Positions 31,391-42,952 of a stretch of 64,000 nt of DNA are shown in pieces. The translations under genes were made by a program, and so were the position numbers. Position 1 is the first letter of the stretch. The number at the start of each line of letters is the position of its first letter. The notes beneath the pieces were generated by a model. That model was given only the letters and a program-made list of their open reading frames with translations. It made no database searches and was not told where the DNA came from. This DNA comes from JAEULH01 sp963789785 (GTDB taxonomy: Bacteria; Pseudomonadota; Alphaproteobacteria; Rhodospirillales; Defluviicoccaceae), in NCBI GenBank assembly GCA_963789785.1, contig CAWBNC010000024.1, positions 1-64,000 of the forward strand, read 5' to 3'.

Positions 31391-32956
31391 TCAAGCCATG
31401 CCCTTTCCGTCGTAGCGGCGCAGCGCGTACTTTTCGCGCCGACGCTGCACCGAGGATGGGATGCCCATCGCTTCGCGATACTTGGCCACAGTTCGCCGCG
31501 CGATGTCGATACCTTCCTTTTGAAGGAGCTCGGCAAGCCCGTCGTCGGAGAGAACATCGCCGGCGCTTTCGGCCTCGATCAGACGCCTTGATGTGGTGAC
31601 GCACGGACTCGGCGGAATGGATATCGCCGCCGCGCGATCCGCCGACCGCGTGGGTGAAGAAGTACTTCAGCTCGAAGATACCGCGCGGCGTCGCCATGAA
31701 CTTGTTCGAGGTGACGCGGCTGACGGTGCTCTCGTGCATGCTGATGGCCTCGGCGATATCGCGCAGGATCAGCGGCCGGAGGCCATGGACGCCGTTGATG
31801 AAGAAGCCTTCCTGCTGGCGGATGATCTCCGCTGAAACCTTGAGAATGGTCGTCGCCCGCTGGTGCAGGGACTTGACCAGCCAGTTGGCGGTCTGCATGC
31901 ATTCGGCGATGTACTGTTTGTCTTCGCGCGAACGCGCGCTTTTGTTCAGCCTGACGTAGTACTGGTTGTTGACCAGCACCCGCGGCAAGGTCTCGCTGTT
32001 CAGCTCAACGACCCAGCCGCCGTTTGGCTGCGGCCGCATCATGACGTCGGGAACGACCGGCTGACTGACGACGTGATCGAAGGCCAGTGCCGGCTTCGGG
32101 CTCAGCGTGCGGATCTCGGCGGCCATCTTCAGGATCTGATCGTGTCCCACCCCGCAGACCCTGGCCAGACCGGCCCAGTCGCGCCTGGCGAGGAGATCGA
32201 GATGATCGAGCAGGGCCTGCATCGGTTCGTCCAGCCGGCCGCGATCTTCGAGCTGGAGGCCGAGACACTCGGCAAGGCTCCGAGCGAAGATTCCCGCGGG
32301 CTCGAACGTCTGCAGCTTGGCCAGCGTTGCCTCGACCTGAGCCAGCGAACAGCCGAGCGCCTCGGCAGCGCCGGCGAGGTCGGCACTGAGGTAGCCCGTG
32401 TCGTCCAGAAGATCGATGAGGTAGTGCCCGATCAGACGCTCCGCGGGATCGTCGATATCGACGGCGAGCTGGCCGCTCAGCACCTCGCGCAGCGACGTTC
32501 CGCCTGCCAGCAGATCCTCGAAGTTGGTCGTCGTGGTCGTCGAAGTTGCCGTTGCGACCGCGCAACGCCGCGCCGCTCCCGGCATCGCCGCCGATGCCCG
32601 CCGCCGCCATCGAAGACGTTGTCGTAGAAGTCGCTGTCGATGCCGGCTCGCGCGTAGTCGGGCGAATCGTCGGCCAGCGCCCGATCGAGCGAGCGCGGGT
32701 CGCCGCCGTCGCTCCCATCACTGGCTTCCCCGGCCGTCTCGACCGGATCCGCCGCCCGCGCTTCACCGGCTTCGGCGCCATCGCCCGCAGGCGCGGCGTC
32801 GCCGGCCTCGAGAAGCGGGTTCTGCTCCAACTGCTGGTCGACATATGCCGAAAGTTCGAGGCTTGAAAACTGCAGCAGCTTGATGGCCTGCTGCAGTTGC
32901 GGCGTCATGACCAGCGCCTGAGTTTGCCTCAGGTCGAGACGAGGGCCGAGCGCCAT
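31391..32956 (-). CDS. rpoN: RNA polymerase sigma-54 factor, three frame breaks
   Basis: Alternative sigma factor for enhancer-dependent promoters. The activator-contact region is LDLRQTQALVMTPQLQQAIK at the N-terminus; an acidic/glycine-rich region II follows; the core-binding part shows FEPAGIFARSLAECLGLQLE; the helix-turn-helix part RDIAEAISMHESTVSRVTSN and the RpoN box ARRTVAKYREAMG close the protein. Single-base breaks near 32600, 32530 and 31580 move the sequence through all three frames, two of them inside the variable region II. Repaired length is about 521 residues. ATG 32956 lies 11 bp after the lptB stop. Confidence 0.93.
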
Positions 32957-32967
32957 CCCGGATCCGC

Positions 32968-33777
32968 TCAAAGACTGAACCGGTCGCCGAGATAGACGCG
33001 GCGGACGTCTTCGTTGCCGACAATGTCGGCGGCCGTTCCCTCTGTCAGCACGAAGCCGTCGTGGATGATGTAGGCCCGGTCGATGACATCCAGGGTCTCG
33101 CGGACGTTGTGGTCAGTGATCAGCACCCCGATGCCGCGGTCCTTCAGGTGAACGACAAGATCGCGGATGTCGTTGAGCGCGATCGGGTCGATACCGGCAA
33201 ACGGCTCGTCGAGGAAGATGAAGTGCGGCCCCGAAGCGAGGGCGCGCGCGATCTCGACCCGGCGCCGCTCGCCGCCGGACAACGCCAGCGCCGGCGACCG
33301 GCGGACATGACCGATGGAGAACTCGGCGAGCAGGCCTTCGAGAATCGCCTCGCGCCGCTTCCGCTTGCGCTCGACCACCTCAAGGATGCAGCGGATGTTG
33401 TCCTCGACGTTGAGCCCGCGAAAGATCGAGGCTTCCTGCGGCAGATAACCGACGCCCAGCCGCGCGCGGTGGTGCATCGGAAAGCTGGTCACGTCCTCGC
33501 CATCGATGGTGACAGTGCCCTCATCCGGCGCCAGCAAGCCGGTTATGATGTAAAAGCAGGTCGTCTTGCCGGCTCCGTTCGGCCCAAGCAGCCCGACGAT
33601 CTCGCCGCGCTGCAGCGACAGGCTGACACTGCGCAACACCGTCCGCTGGCCGTAGCGCTTGCTGATGTTTGCCGCGAAAAGGCCCCGGTCGCCGCTGACC
33701 AGCCGCGGCCGCCGCGAGGACTGCGTCGGCTGATCGGGGGTACGGGGGGAAACGGTGCTTCTAAGGTCCATCTTCAC
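32968..33777 (-). CDS. lptB: LPS export ABC transporter ATP-binding protein
   Basis: ATPase of the LptB2FGC complex that extracts LPS from the inner membrane. The 269-residue frame is intact with Walker A GLLGPNGAGKTTCFYII, the Q-loop GYLPQEASIFRGL, the signature ALSGGERRRVEIARAL, Walker B FIFLDEPFAGIDPIA and switch His ITDHNVRET. It has an N-terminal extension of about 30 residues. It lies between lptA (26 bp) and rpoN (11 bp), the standard LPS-export order. Confidence 0.96.
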   Translation of the reverse strand: MKMDLRSTVSPRTPDQPTQSSRRPRLVSGDRGLFAANISKRYGQRTVLRSVSLSLQRGEIVGLLGPNGAGKTTCFYIITGLLAPDEGTVTIDGEDVTSFPMHHRARLGVGYLPQEASIFRGLNVEDNIRCILEVVERKRKRREAILEGLLAEFSIGHVRRSPALALSGGERRRVEIARALASGPHFIFLDEPFAGIDPIALNDIRDLVVHLKDRGIGVLITDHNVRETLDVIDRAYIIHDGFVLTEGTAADIVGNEDVRRVYLGDRFSL

Positions 33778-33803
33778 GAATGCCGAGATCCGCTCGGTAA
33801 AGG

Positions 33804-34668
33804 TCAGCCGCCGCTGCCGCTATTCAACTGAATCCGCCCGCGGACTCGCCCTGCGCTGGGCTCGGGCCGCTCACAGGCAAAGAGCCTGCTCACGCCGGAA
33901 TTGAAATCCATTTGGCCCCGGCATCCATCGAGCCGATCGCTACCGCGAAAGATCTTAACGGATCCTTCGACGGTCGCGATACCGCTTTTGGCATCGTAAT
34001 TGCCTCGGTCGCTGAAGATCGTCTCCTTTGGCGGTCACGACCTTGACGTTCCCGACCGCATCCACGGTCGAAAGGTCGGACTTCCCGTTCGCGTCCTTGG
34101 CGAAATAAGCGGTAATCGTATCGCCGTATATCTGCCGGTCCGGCTGCACGGCAACGGCATTACCGGTGGCGACCAGCCGGTTGGCCTTGGGCCAGTACTC
34201 AAGGCTGCGATCGGCGGTGATCTCGTTGCGGTCGCTGATCAGTCGGACCCGGTCGCCGCCGGTGAGAAGCAGGCGGTCTTCGGCTACCTCATAGACGGCA
34301 TGCGCGCCAAAGGCCGTCTGATTCGCCGTCGCCAGACGGACCGACCCATCGGCGATGACACGGAAGATTTCACTTTTGCCGGCGGGACCGTCGCGATAGA
34401 GCGCGCGAAGCTCCCGCGCCTGAACCTGAAGATCGCCACGGACCGCGCGGGCGTTGCCCCGAGCGATGACGACCTGCTCTCCGCGCTGCCACTCCAGGCC
34501 TTCGTCGGCGTCAATGCGCAACTCCGTGCCGGGCTGCCCGGTCGTCGCCTGGGCGCCGACCCCTGGCGCCGTCCCGGCGGCGAACGCAAGGGCCGACAGC
34601 AGGGCCAGCATGCCGCCCAGGCGAAAGCGGCGCCGGAGGCGGCGCAACGAGGGGCGGCGTCGGCTCAT
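33804..34668 (-). CDS. lptA: LPS transport periplasmic protein LptA, one frameshift
   Basis: Periplasmic bridge of the LPS transport path. A signal peptide (GGMLALLSALAFAAGTAPGVGA) precedes OstA-like beta-jellyroll repeats, for example ELRIDADEGLEWQRGEQ, VARGNARAV-type strand and GDTITAYFAKDANGKSDL. An extra A near 34020 shifts the last 70 residues; they continue ETIFSDRGNYDAKSGIATVE in the next frame and end at 33804. The ATG at 34668 overlaps the lptC stop (ATGA). Repaired length is about 287, longer than E. coli LptA. Confidence 0.88.
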
Positions 34669-35321
34669 GACGGTTTCTCCTGTGCGGTCCCGGCAACCGT
34701 AAGGGTCGAACGACCGTCGACGAAGATGGTCTGGCCGAAGCCGGTCGCGTGGAAGCCTTCGCCCGAGACCGACCCGAACGGCCCCTGGCCCTGCACCGGA
34801 TCTGTCCCGGAGGCCGTTCCGGCAGCCAGATCGAAATCGGCGGCCGCCGTTTCATAGCGCGACCCGTCCCCCGTCAACAGGACGACACCGCCGTCGAGGT
34901 TCAGCAGGCGGGCGTCCTGATGAAACCGGCCGTCGGCCGCGGTGATGACCGTCTTCGTGCCGTCCTCCATCTCGATTTCGCCGCGCGGCCGCGTCAGGCC
35001 GAGGATGCCGGGCTCGCCCTCGATCTGCCGGACGAAATCGGCGGTGATGATGTAAGGCTGTCCCTTGTCGTCGCTGCCGGTAAGCCGGGCTTTCACGAGC
35101 CCCTCGCCATCGGCGTCGAGTTTGTCCAGGGCCGCCATGCCGATGCGCAGCCGGTCCATACGCGGCTGTATCTGCGGCCAGATTACGACGTACGCCACGG
35201 TTATCGCGGCGACGACGACGAGGACGATCCGCACCGTCCGGGCGATCGCGACATGGCGCCGGGTCCGCCGCGCCGCCTCCGCGCGCGCGCGGCCCCAGAC
35301 CCCCATCGTCGCCATCGCCAT
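34665..35321 (-). CDS. lptC: LPS export periplasmic protein LptC
   Basis: Bitopic membrane protein that passes LPS from LptFG to LptA. The 218-residue protein has one transmembrane segment (VRIVLVVVAAITVAYVVIW) followed by an LptC beta-jellyroll: YIITADFVRQ, GEIEMEDGTKTVITAADG and LDGGVVLLTGDGSRYETAAA. The start may be ATG 35321 or one of the two ATGs just downstream (35315, 35306). It overlaps lptA by 4 bp and lies 90 bp after kdsD. Confidence 0.88.
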   Translation of the reverse strand: MAMATMGVWGRARAEAARRTRRHVAIARTVRIVLVVVAAITVAYVVIWPQIQPRMDRLRIGMAALDKLDADGEGLVKARLTGSDDKGQPYIITADFVRQIEGEPGILGLTRPRGEIEMEDGTKTVITAADGRFHQDARLLNLDGGVVLLTGDGSRYETAAADFDLAAGTASGTDPVQGQGPFGSVSGEGFHATGFGQTIFVDGRSTLTVAGTAQEKPS

Positions 35322-35411
35322 TGCGGGTCTCGCCCGTCGAGTCCTGCGGCAACATCGACCCCGGTGCAGCGGGCGGACGAGATCGCCGGATCTCCTCCAA
35401 CGTCCTCCCCT

Positions 35412-36418
35412 TCAGGCGATGCCGGCTCGCAGGCAGTCGTGAATGTGGATGATCCCGACGGGGCGTTTGTCCGCGACCACGAACAGGCTGGTGATGTTGC
35501 GGCCGTTCATGAAGCCCAGCGCCTCGCTGGCGAGAGCGTCGGGGCGAATCGTCTTCGGGTGCGGGGTCATGACATCCGCCGTCCGTCTGCGACAGCAGAT
35601 TGGGTGCCATGTGCCGGCGCAGGTCGCCGTCGGTGATGAGACCGCACAGCGCGCCCTCGGCGTCGACGATGCCGGCACAGCCGAAGCTCTTGACGCTCAT
35701 GACGATCAGCGCCTCCGACATCGGCTCGTCTTCGCCGAGCAGCGGCACGGCCGCGCCGGCGTGCATGACCGCCGAGACCTTGAGCAGCCTGCGGCCGAGC
35801 TTGCCGCCGGGATGAAGGATGTGAAAGTCGTCGCCGGAGAAGCCCTTGCGTTCCAGCATGGCGACCGCGAGCGCGTCGCCGAGCGCCAGCATGACCGTGG
35901 TCGAGGTCGTCGGCGCAAGGCCCATCGGACAGGCTTCCGGGGTGTCGGGCAGGACCAGAACAACGTCGGCGGCCTCGGCCAGCGTGCTGTTGCGCCGGCC
36001 GGTGATGGCGATCAGGCCGATGGTGAAGCGCTTGGCGTAGGTCACGAGATCGGCGAGCTCGGTCGTCTCGCCCGAGTTGGATAAAGCGATGACCGCGTCG
36101 TTCTCGGTGATCATGCCAAGGTCGCCGTGGCTCGCTTCGGCCGGATGAACGAACGAGGCCGGCGTTCCGGTCGAGGCCAGCGTCGCTGCGATCTTGGTGG
36201 CGATGTGGCCGCTCTTGCCCATGCCGGTGACGATCACCCGGCCGGTGACCCGGCCGAGAAGGTCGACCGCGCCGGCGAATTCGTCGCCGAGGCTGCGGCT
36301 GAGCGCCTCGATGCCGGCCGCTTCGAGCCGGAGAACCCGCCGTCGCCGAGTCGAGTCCGCCGTGGGTGTCGTTGATGAGCAAACCAACCGCTGCGTCGTT
36401 CAAGACTTCCATCCTCAT
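35412..36418 (-). CDS. kdsD: Arabinose-5-phosphate isomerase (Kdo synthesis), two frameshifts
   Basis: Converts ribulose 5-phosphate to arabinose 5-phosphate, first step of Kdo for LPS core. The SIS domain shows GRVIVTGMGKSGHIATKIA, TPASFVHPAEASHGDLGMI and IALSNSGETTEL; a CBS pair follows (AVMHAGAAVPLL to RPVGIIHIHDCLRAGIA). Single-base insertions near 36350 and 35590 put the first 25 and last 60 residues in other frames; repaired length is about 334. ATG 36418 is chosen, with GTG 36430 as alternative. It heads the kdsD-lptC-lptA-lptB-rpoN unit, linking Kdo supply with LPS export. Confidence 0.92.
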
Positions 36419-36616
36419 CGGCTCCGACACTGCCCCGATCGCCGACCGCCGCTGCGCGCCGCTCCGGCGCGCGCGATGCGCGTGCCGTGCCGATTCATGG
36501 CCAGTATGGTAAGCCGGCGGGCGCGGATCAACGCATGATCGCCGCCTGACCGGGCCGGTGGCCAGGAAGCCGATGCGGCCGATGCGGTGACGGCCCGAAG
36601 GTCGGCACGATCCGGC

Positions 36617-37252
36617 TCAGTGGGCGAAAATGTCCTCGTCGGGCCAGCCTTCCACGTCCAGCCGGGCGCGCGCCGGAACGAAGCGGAAGCAGGCTTCAGC
36701 CAGTTCTTGACGATTTTCCCGAGCAAGCATTTCGTCGAGACGCTGGCGCAGTCGATGCAGGTAGAGCACGTCGCTGGCGGCATACATGAGCTGCTCGGGC
36801 GTCAGCTGGGCGCGACCCCAGTCGGAACTCTGCTGCTCCTTGGACATCTCGACGCCTATCAGCTCGCGACACAGCTCCTTCAGGCTATGCCGATCGGTGT
36901 AGGTCCGGGCGAGTTTCGACGCGATCTTGGTGCAATAGACCGGTGCGCAGACGACGCCGAGATAGCGGTACATGAGCCCGACGTCGAAGCGGGCAAAGTG
37001 AAACAGCTTGGTCACCCGCCCGTCGGCGAGCAGCGCCTTCAGATTAGGCGCGGCATAATCATCTTCGGCGCCCTTGCTCCGGGGAAACTGGACGAGATGG
37101 CAAGCGCCGTCGCCTGCCGAAAGCTGGACGAGACAGAGCCGGTCCCGGTGGGCGCGCAGGCCCATCGCCTCGGTGTCAATGGCGACCACATCGCCAAGAT
37201 CGAGGCCATCGGGCAGGTCGCCGCGGTGGAGCTCTATCGGGCCGCTGTCCAA
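36617..37252 (-). CDS. rnd: RNase D-like 3'-5' exonuclease
   Basis: Short DEDDy exonuclease, 211 residues, without the HRDC domains of full-length RNase D. Exo I is VVAIDTEAMGL (Asp and Glu), Exo II is KLFHFARFDVGLM, and Exo III is YAASDVLYLHRL with its Tyr. The family acts in 3' maturation of stable RNA. The only start in frame before the conserved part is TTG 37252, with GGAG at 37262. It directly follows tRNA-Leu, which could be one of its substrates, by 42 bp on the same strand. Confidence 0.85.
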   Translation of the reverse strand: MDSGPIELHRGDLPDGLDLGDVVAIDTEAMGLRAHRDRLCLVQLSAGDGACHLVQFPRSKGAEDDYAAPNLKALLADGRVTKLFHFARFDVGLMYRYLGVVCAPVYCTKIASKLARTYTDRHSLKELCRELIGVEMSKEQQSSDWGRAQLTPEQLMYAASDVLYLHRLRQRLDEMLARENRQELAEACFRFVPARARLDVEGWPDEDIFAH

Positions 37253-37294
37253 CTTGGCTCCGCCGGATTTGCTCCTTCATCACAACGCTGCGTC

Positions 37295-37381
37295 TGGTGC
37301 CCAGGAGAAGACTCGAACTTCCACGACCTTTCGGCCACAGGTACCTGAAACCTGCGCGTCTACCAATTCCGCCACCTGGGC
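37295..37381 (-). tRNA. tRNA-Leu (anticodon CAG)
   Basis: An 87-nt class II tRNA. The acceptor GCCCAGG pairs with CCTGGGC, the 3' CCA is encoded (37297-37295), the D arm reads GGCGGAATTGGTAGAC, the anticodon loop TTCAGGT gives CAG, a long variable arm (TGGCCGAAAGGTCG) follows, and the T arm is GTTCGAGTC. It reads CUG codons, the commonest leucine codon in this genome. Confidence 0.96.
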
Positions 37382-37591
37382 AACCGGAGGGGAGGGCGAT
37401 GCCGACGCACGCGCACCCGAAGATGTTGCTACGACTCGGGCCGTCTGCTGTCAACAGCGTTGCGCGCCGCGTGCGGCAATGGCGGCTTCGCTGGACGTAT
37501 CTCCGGACTGCGGCGCATATGGCGGTTGGCGAGGTTGACGGCGCCGGGCAACTAAGATAAGCGGCAGTGGCGAGTGGAAAAAGAGCCGTCG

Positions 37592-38569
37592 ATGGTGGCC
37601 GGCTCGGGCGCAGCGGAGGGCCGGAAAGTGTTGGATCGGCGCCTGATCACCGTGTTCGGCGGCGCGGGTTTCATCGGCCGCCATATCGTCTGGCGGCTTG
37701 CCCACGACGGCTGGATCATCCGCGTGGCCGGCCGCGATCCCGAACGCGCCATGTTTCTAAAGACCTACGGCGACCCCGGCCAGATCGTGCCGGTCGCGGC
37801 GGATGTCACGCGCGCGGCAAGCGTCCAGGCGGCGGTCGTCGATGCCGACGCCGTCGTCAATCTTGTCGGCATCCTCTCGCCCGGCGGCCGCAACAGCTTC
37901 GACGCCGTCCACGCCCAGGGCGCCGCCAATGTCGCCGCCGCGGCGCGCGATGCCGGCGCCGCCCGCCTGATCCAGTTCTCGGCTATCGGCGCCGACCCAT
38001 CGTCCCCTTCCGTCTACGCCCGGACCAAGGCGGCCGGCGAGCAGGCGGCGATATCGGCGTTTCCCGACGCCACCATCCTCAGGCCGAGCGTGGTCTTCGG
38101 ACCCGAGGATCGCTTCTTCAACCGCTTTGCCTCGATGGCGCGGATGCTGCCGGTGCTGCCGGCGTTCGAGAGCAGGGTACAGCCGGTCTACGTCGGCGAC
38201 GTTGCCGACGCGGTGATGCGAGTGCTGGCCGATCCTTCGACCCGCGGCAAGATTTTCGAACTCGGCGGGCCGCGGGTCATGACCTACCGCGAAATTATGG
38301 AGATCGTGCTGAGGGAGACGGGGCGCCGGCGCTGGTTGGTGCCTTTGCCGCTGTCGATCGCCGCGATCCAGGGCTGGTTTCTGGAAAAGCTGCCGTCGCC
38401 GATGCTCACCCGCGACCAGGTCAAGTTGCTCGGCATCGACAACGTCGTCGCCGCGAACGCGCTCGGCCTGAAGGACCTGAACATCGCTCCGACCGCCGTC
38501 GAAGCCATCGTTCCGACCTACCTCGCCTCCTACCAGCCGCCGGTCAAGCAGTCGCTGCGCGGGCTGTAG
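37592..38569 (+). CDS. Complex I NDUFA9-like NAD(P)-binding protein
   Basis: Atypical short-chain (NmrA/epimerase-like) protein of about 325 residues related to the NDUFA9 accessory subunit of NADH dehydrogenase. Rossmann start ITVFGGAGFIGRHIVWRL, then DADAVVNLVGILS, IQFSAIGADPSSPSVYARTK and ILRPSVVFGPEDRFFNRFA. The C-terminal part (TYREIMEIVLRETGRRRWLV) is typical of this alphaproteobacterial family. ATG 37592 is used; GTG 37574 is possible. No nuo genes are nearby. It is divergent from tRNA-Leu and convergent with the MEMO1-AMMECR1 gene. Confidence 0.88.
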   Translation: MVAGSGAAEGRKVLDRRLITVFGGAGFIGRHIVWRLAHDGWIIRVAGRDPERAMFLKTYGDPGQIVPVAADVTRAASVQAAVVDADAVVNLVGILSPGGRNSFDAVHAQGAANVAAAARDAGAARLIQFSAIGADPSSPSVYARTKAAGEQAAISAFPDATILRPSVVFGPEDRFFNRFASMARMLPVLPAFESRVQPVYVGDVADAVMRVLADPSTRGKIFELGGPRVMTYREIMEIVLRETGRRRWLVPLPLSIAAIQGWFLEKLPSPMLTRDQVKLLGIDNVVAANALGLKDLNIAPTAVEAIVPTYLASYQPPVKQSLRGL

Positions 38570-38580
38570 CGGGGCGCGCC

Positions 38581-40001
38581 TCAGCCCCGGCAGGGCGCAT
38601 CGTCCGCCGGGACCGACGCGGCGAGAAAGCGCCAAGCGCGGATGTCGTCGGGCCATGCTTCGTCGGCAAGCCCGGCCTTGCGCTTGAGCTGGGTGAGGAA
38701 CTCCCGAGGCTCGCGGAGCGTCTCCCAAACCTGGGGCAGGAACAGCGCACGTCGGCCATCGGCTTCGATGATCAGGCCGTCCCTGCCGGGACGCAGCCGG
38801 GACAGCAGATCGCACTCATCGGCGAAGACCAAAGCCGCGGGATGGCTCAGGATCGAGACGTCACGGCAAGATCGTCACATTCGCCGCGATCGAGCGGCGG
38901 GAAACGGTGGTCGTCGAATCCCGCGGCGTATGCGTTCTCCGCGATATCCTCGGCCAGCGGCCGGAATGCCTGCGCAGTGCCGATGCAGCCGCGCAGCCGG
39001 CCCTCGCGGCGCAGGGTGACGAACGAGGCGCCGGCGCCGGCAAGCGCGCCCGTGAACTCGGCAACGTCCACCCGAAGCGGCCGGCCATGGTCGAGGCCGT
39101 GGGCGATCGACGCTTTGGCCAAAGCGCGCATCGTTTCGCCGTGGCGGGCGACGATCGCCTGCAGAGCCTGTTCGTTGTCATCGGTCGCGGATTCGGCGGT
39201 CACAGGCTCAACGAACAGCCAGGCGCCGTAGCCGACCACCCGCCGCCGGTCTCCGGCCGTATCGCCGGAATTGCGAACGTCGAGCGTCGTCGCCGTCAGC
39301 TTGCGTCGGCGCGCGACCGCCAGCAGCCCTCCCACCGGGATCCGGCCGCAGGCCTGGTCGAAGCCGATGTCATCCGGCGCCAGCGTCTCGATGGCCCGCG
39401 CAGTGGCGGCATCGACAGCCCGCGCGCTGGCGTAGTCCAGGTAATGGCTGAGGTCGGAGCTGACGACGATCAGCGTCTCCGGGCCGCCCCACAGTCGTTC
39501 CAGGATCTCCGCAACCTCGGTCGCGCTCGCCTGACCGGCGACGAGGGGAACGATTGTGAAGTGCCCGAGGATCTCCTGCAGGAAGGGCAGGTGGACTTCG
39601 AGGCTGTGCTCTTCGGCGTGCGTGGCTTCGAATACGGAAACCTGCGGCAACGACAGGATTTGGGCGACGGCGGCGGTGTCCACCGGGACCAGCCCCAGCG
39701 GTGTCGCGAAGGCGGAGGCTGCGGTCGCGCCGATACCGCGCAAGGGTACGCGATGGCACGGTCCGATGAGCACGACGCGGTGGATCTCGTCGGCATAGGG
39801 TCGCAGGCAAGCATAGGCGGATGCGGCGACGGGGCCGGAATAGATGTAGCCGGCGTGCGGCGCGATGATCGCCTTGGCTCGCCCGCCTGGGTGCGGTTCG
39901 GCATCGGCCTTCCGCAGCAGCGAGCGGACGCTGGCCTCGAGATCCCTCGCGTCACCGGGATAGAACATACCGGCGACGGCGGCAGGACGGACGTGACTCA
40001 T
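38581..40001 (-). CDS. AmmeMemoRadiSam fusion protein: MEMO1 domain plus AMMECR1 domain, one frameshift
   Basis: Two-domain protein of about 473 residues. Residues 1-265 form a MEMO1 domain related to LigB-type dioxygenases: AVAGMFYPGDARDLEASV, AIIAPHAGYIYSGPVAASAY, HSLEVHLPFLQ and IVVSSDLSHYLDY. After a short linker residues 285-473 form an AMMECR1 domain: GASFVTLRREGRLRGCIGT, FDDHRFPPLDRGE, then in another frame SILSHPAALVF and FLPQVWETLREPREFLTQL. A base appears to be missing near 38862. ATG 40001 follows CGGAG. It is divergent from the radical SAM gene, completing the three-part set, here with A and B fused. The role in bacteria is not established. Confidence 0.9.
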
Positions 40002-40146
40002 CACATGAACTCCGCTGTCCTATGCTATGATTCTAGCAATGCGGCGCGGTCGGCTCAACGGCCTCTGCCGGCTTGCAGGCCGCAATAGGCGCGACGCGGC
40101 GCGGGGCACGCGACGGAGTGCGAACAGGCCCGCGGGAGGACCGGCC

Positions 40147-41259
<1,113 letters not shown>

Positions 41260-41357
41260 GTGATGGCGAATGCGTACTGTCTTTAGTCACGCCTTGCCTT
41301 AAATAGGAACGGGGGCGGCGGAGGCTGCCGATTTTACCAGTCGAGAGAGGACGTTTC

Positions 41358-42926
41358 ATGAAGCTTGCCTTTGCCGCGCCGGGTCTTCCGGAGACGGGCG
41401 TCGTCGTCGCCTTCGTGCTTGAGGACCGCGAACTCAGCGCCAGCGCCCGCGCGCTCAACGACCGGCTGCGCGGGGCGCTGGTCCGGGCCATCGAAGCGGG
41501 GCGGTTCAAGGGCAAGAAGGACCAGGTGCTGGCGGTCCCGGCGCCGGGCGAGGGCAGCTACGACCGGGTCGTTCTCATCGGACTCGGCAAGGCCGGCGAG
41601 ATCGACACCCTGCGCGCGCAGGCGGCGGGCGGGCGGATCTGCGCGGCTCTGGCCGGGGAGGGGATAAAGTCGGCCGCGGTCGCAGTCGATGTCCTGGAGG
41701 GCGCGGAGCTTGGCGCCGCCGAATTGGCGGCCGAGATGGCCTATGGCGCGCGGCTTCGGTCCTACCGCTTCGACAAGTACCTGACCAAGCAGAAGGACGA
41801 GGACAAGCCGACCCTCGAGGCGCTCATCTTCCACTGCGACAACCATACCCGAGCGAAAAAGCTGTTCGCGCCGCTGGATGCGGTCGCGGCCGGGGTGACG
41901 TTCACCCGCGACCTGGTCTCCGAGCCGGCGAACGTCATCTACCCGGAGTCGCTGGCGGCGGAGGCGAAGGCGCTCGACAACCTCGGCGTCGTAGTCGAGG
42001 TGCTGGGCGTGAAGGAGATGAAAAAGCTTGGGATGGGCGCGCTGCTCGGGGTCGGACAGGGCTCCGGGCGCGAGTCCCAACTCGTCGTCATGCAGTGGTG
42101 GGGCGCGGGCAAGCCCGAGGCCGAGGACAAGGGCAAGAAGGGCAAGAAGTCGGCAAAAAGCGACGCGAAGAGCGAGGCGGTCGACGAGGCGAAACGGCCG
42201 CTCGCCTTCATCGGCAAGGGCGTCACCTTCGATACCGGCGGGATCTCGATCAAGCCGTCCGCCGGCATGGAGGACATGAAGTGGGACATGGCCGGCTCGG
42301 CGGCGGTCATCGGGCTGATGAAGGCGCTTGCCGGACGCAAGGCGGCCGCCAACGTCGTCGGCGTCGTCGGCCTGGTCGAGAACATGCCGTCGGGCACGGC
42401 CCAGCGGCCGGGCGACATCGTCACCTCGATGTCCGGCCAGACGATCGAGGTCCTGAACACCGACGCCGAGGGCCGGCTCGTCCTCGCCGACGCCCTGTGG
42501 TACGCCAAGGACCGGTTCCGGCCGCGGCTGATGGTCGATCTGGCGACCCTGACCGGGGCGATCATCATCGCGCTCGGCAACGAGATGGCCGGGCTTTTCG
42601 CCAACGATGACGCGCTGGCGACCAAGCTCAGTGCCGCCGGCAAAGCGGTGGGCGAGCCGCTATGGCGGATGCCGCTTGGCGAGGAGTACGACAAGATCAT
42701 CAAGTCCGACGCCGCCGACATGAAGAACATCGGCAATCGCGGCGCCGGCAGCATCACCGCGGCGCAGTTCCTCCAGCGCTTCGTCGACGGCACCCCATGG
42801 GCCCATCTCGACATCGCCGGTGTCGCCTGGTCGAAGAAGGACACCGCGACGGTGCCGAAGGGCGGCACCGGGTACGGCGTGCGCCTGCTCGATCGCTTCG
42901 TCGCCGACAACTACGAAGGGGCGTGA
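41358..42926 (+). CDS. pepA: Leucyl aminopeptidase (M17)
   Basis: Two-metal cytosolic aminopeptidase, 522 residues. Metal and catalytic motifs: IGKGVTFDTGGISIKPSAGM, MKWDMAGSAAVIGLM and the signature NTDAEGRLVLADAL. The N-terminal domain spans residues 1-165. A run of about 25 residues at 258-282, rich in Lys, Glu and Ala (EDKGKKGKKSAKSDAK), sits between the two domains where other members have a short loop. ATG 41358 follows GAGAGGA. holC follows by 26 bp, an order found widely in proteobacteria. Confidence 0.95.
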   Translation: MKLAFAAPGLPETGVVVAFVLEDRELSASARALNDRLRGALVRAIEAGRFKGKKDQVLAVPAPGEGSYDRVVLIGLGKAGEIDTLRAQAAGGRICAALAGEGIKSAAVAVDVLEGAELGAAELAAEMAYGARLRSYRFDKYLTKQKDEDKPTLEALIFHCDNHTRAKKLFAPLDAVAAGVTFTRDLVSEPANVIYPESLAAEAKALDNLGVVVEVLGVKEMKKLGMGALLGVGQGSGRESQLVVMQWWGAGKPEAEDKGKKGKKSAKSDAKSEAVDEAKRPLAFIGKGVTFDTGGISIKPSAGMEDMKWDMAGSAAVIGLMKALAGRKAAANVVGVVGLVENMPSGTAQRPGDIVTSMSGQTIEVLNTDAEGRLVLADALWYAKDRFRPRLMVDLATLTGAIIIALGNEMAGLFANDDALATKLSAAGKAVGEPLWRMPLGEEYDKIIKSDAADMKNIGNRGAGSITAAQFLQRFVDGTPWAHLDIAGVAWSKKDTATVPKGGTGYGVRLLDRFVADNYEGA

Positions 42927-42952
42927 AACAGAGACGAGCGGCCTGGGCGGCA

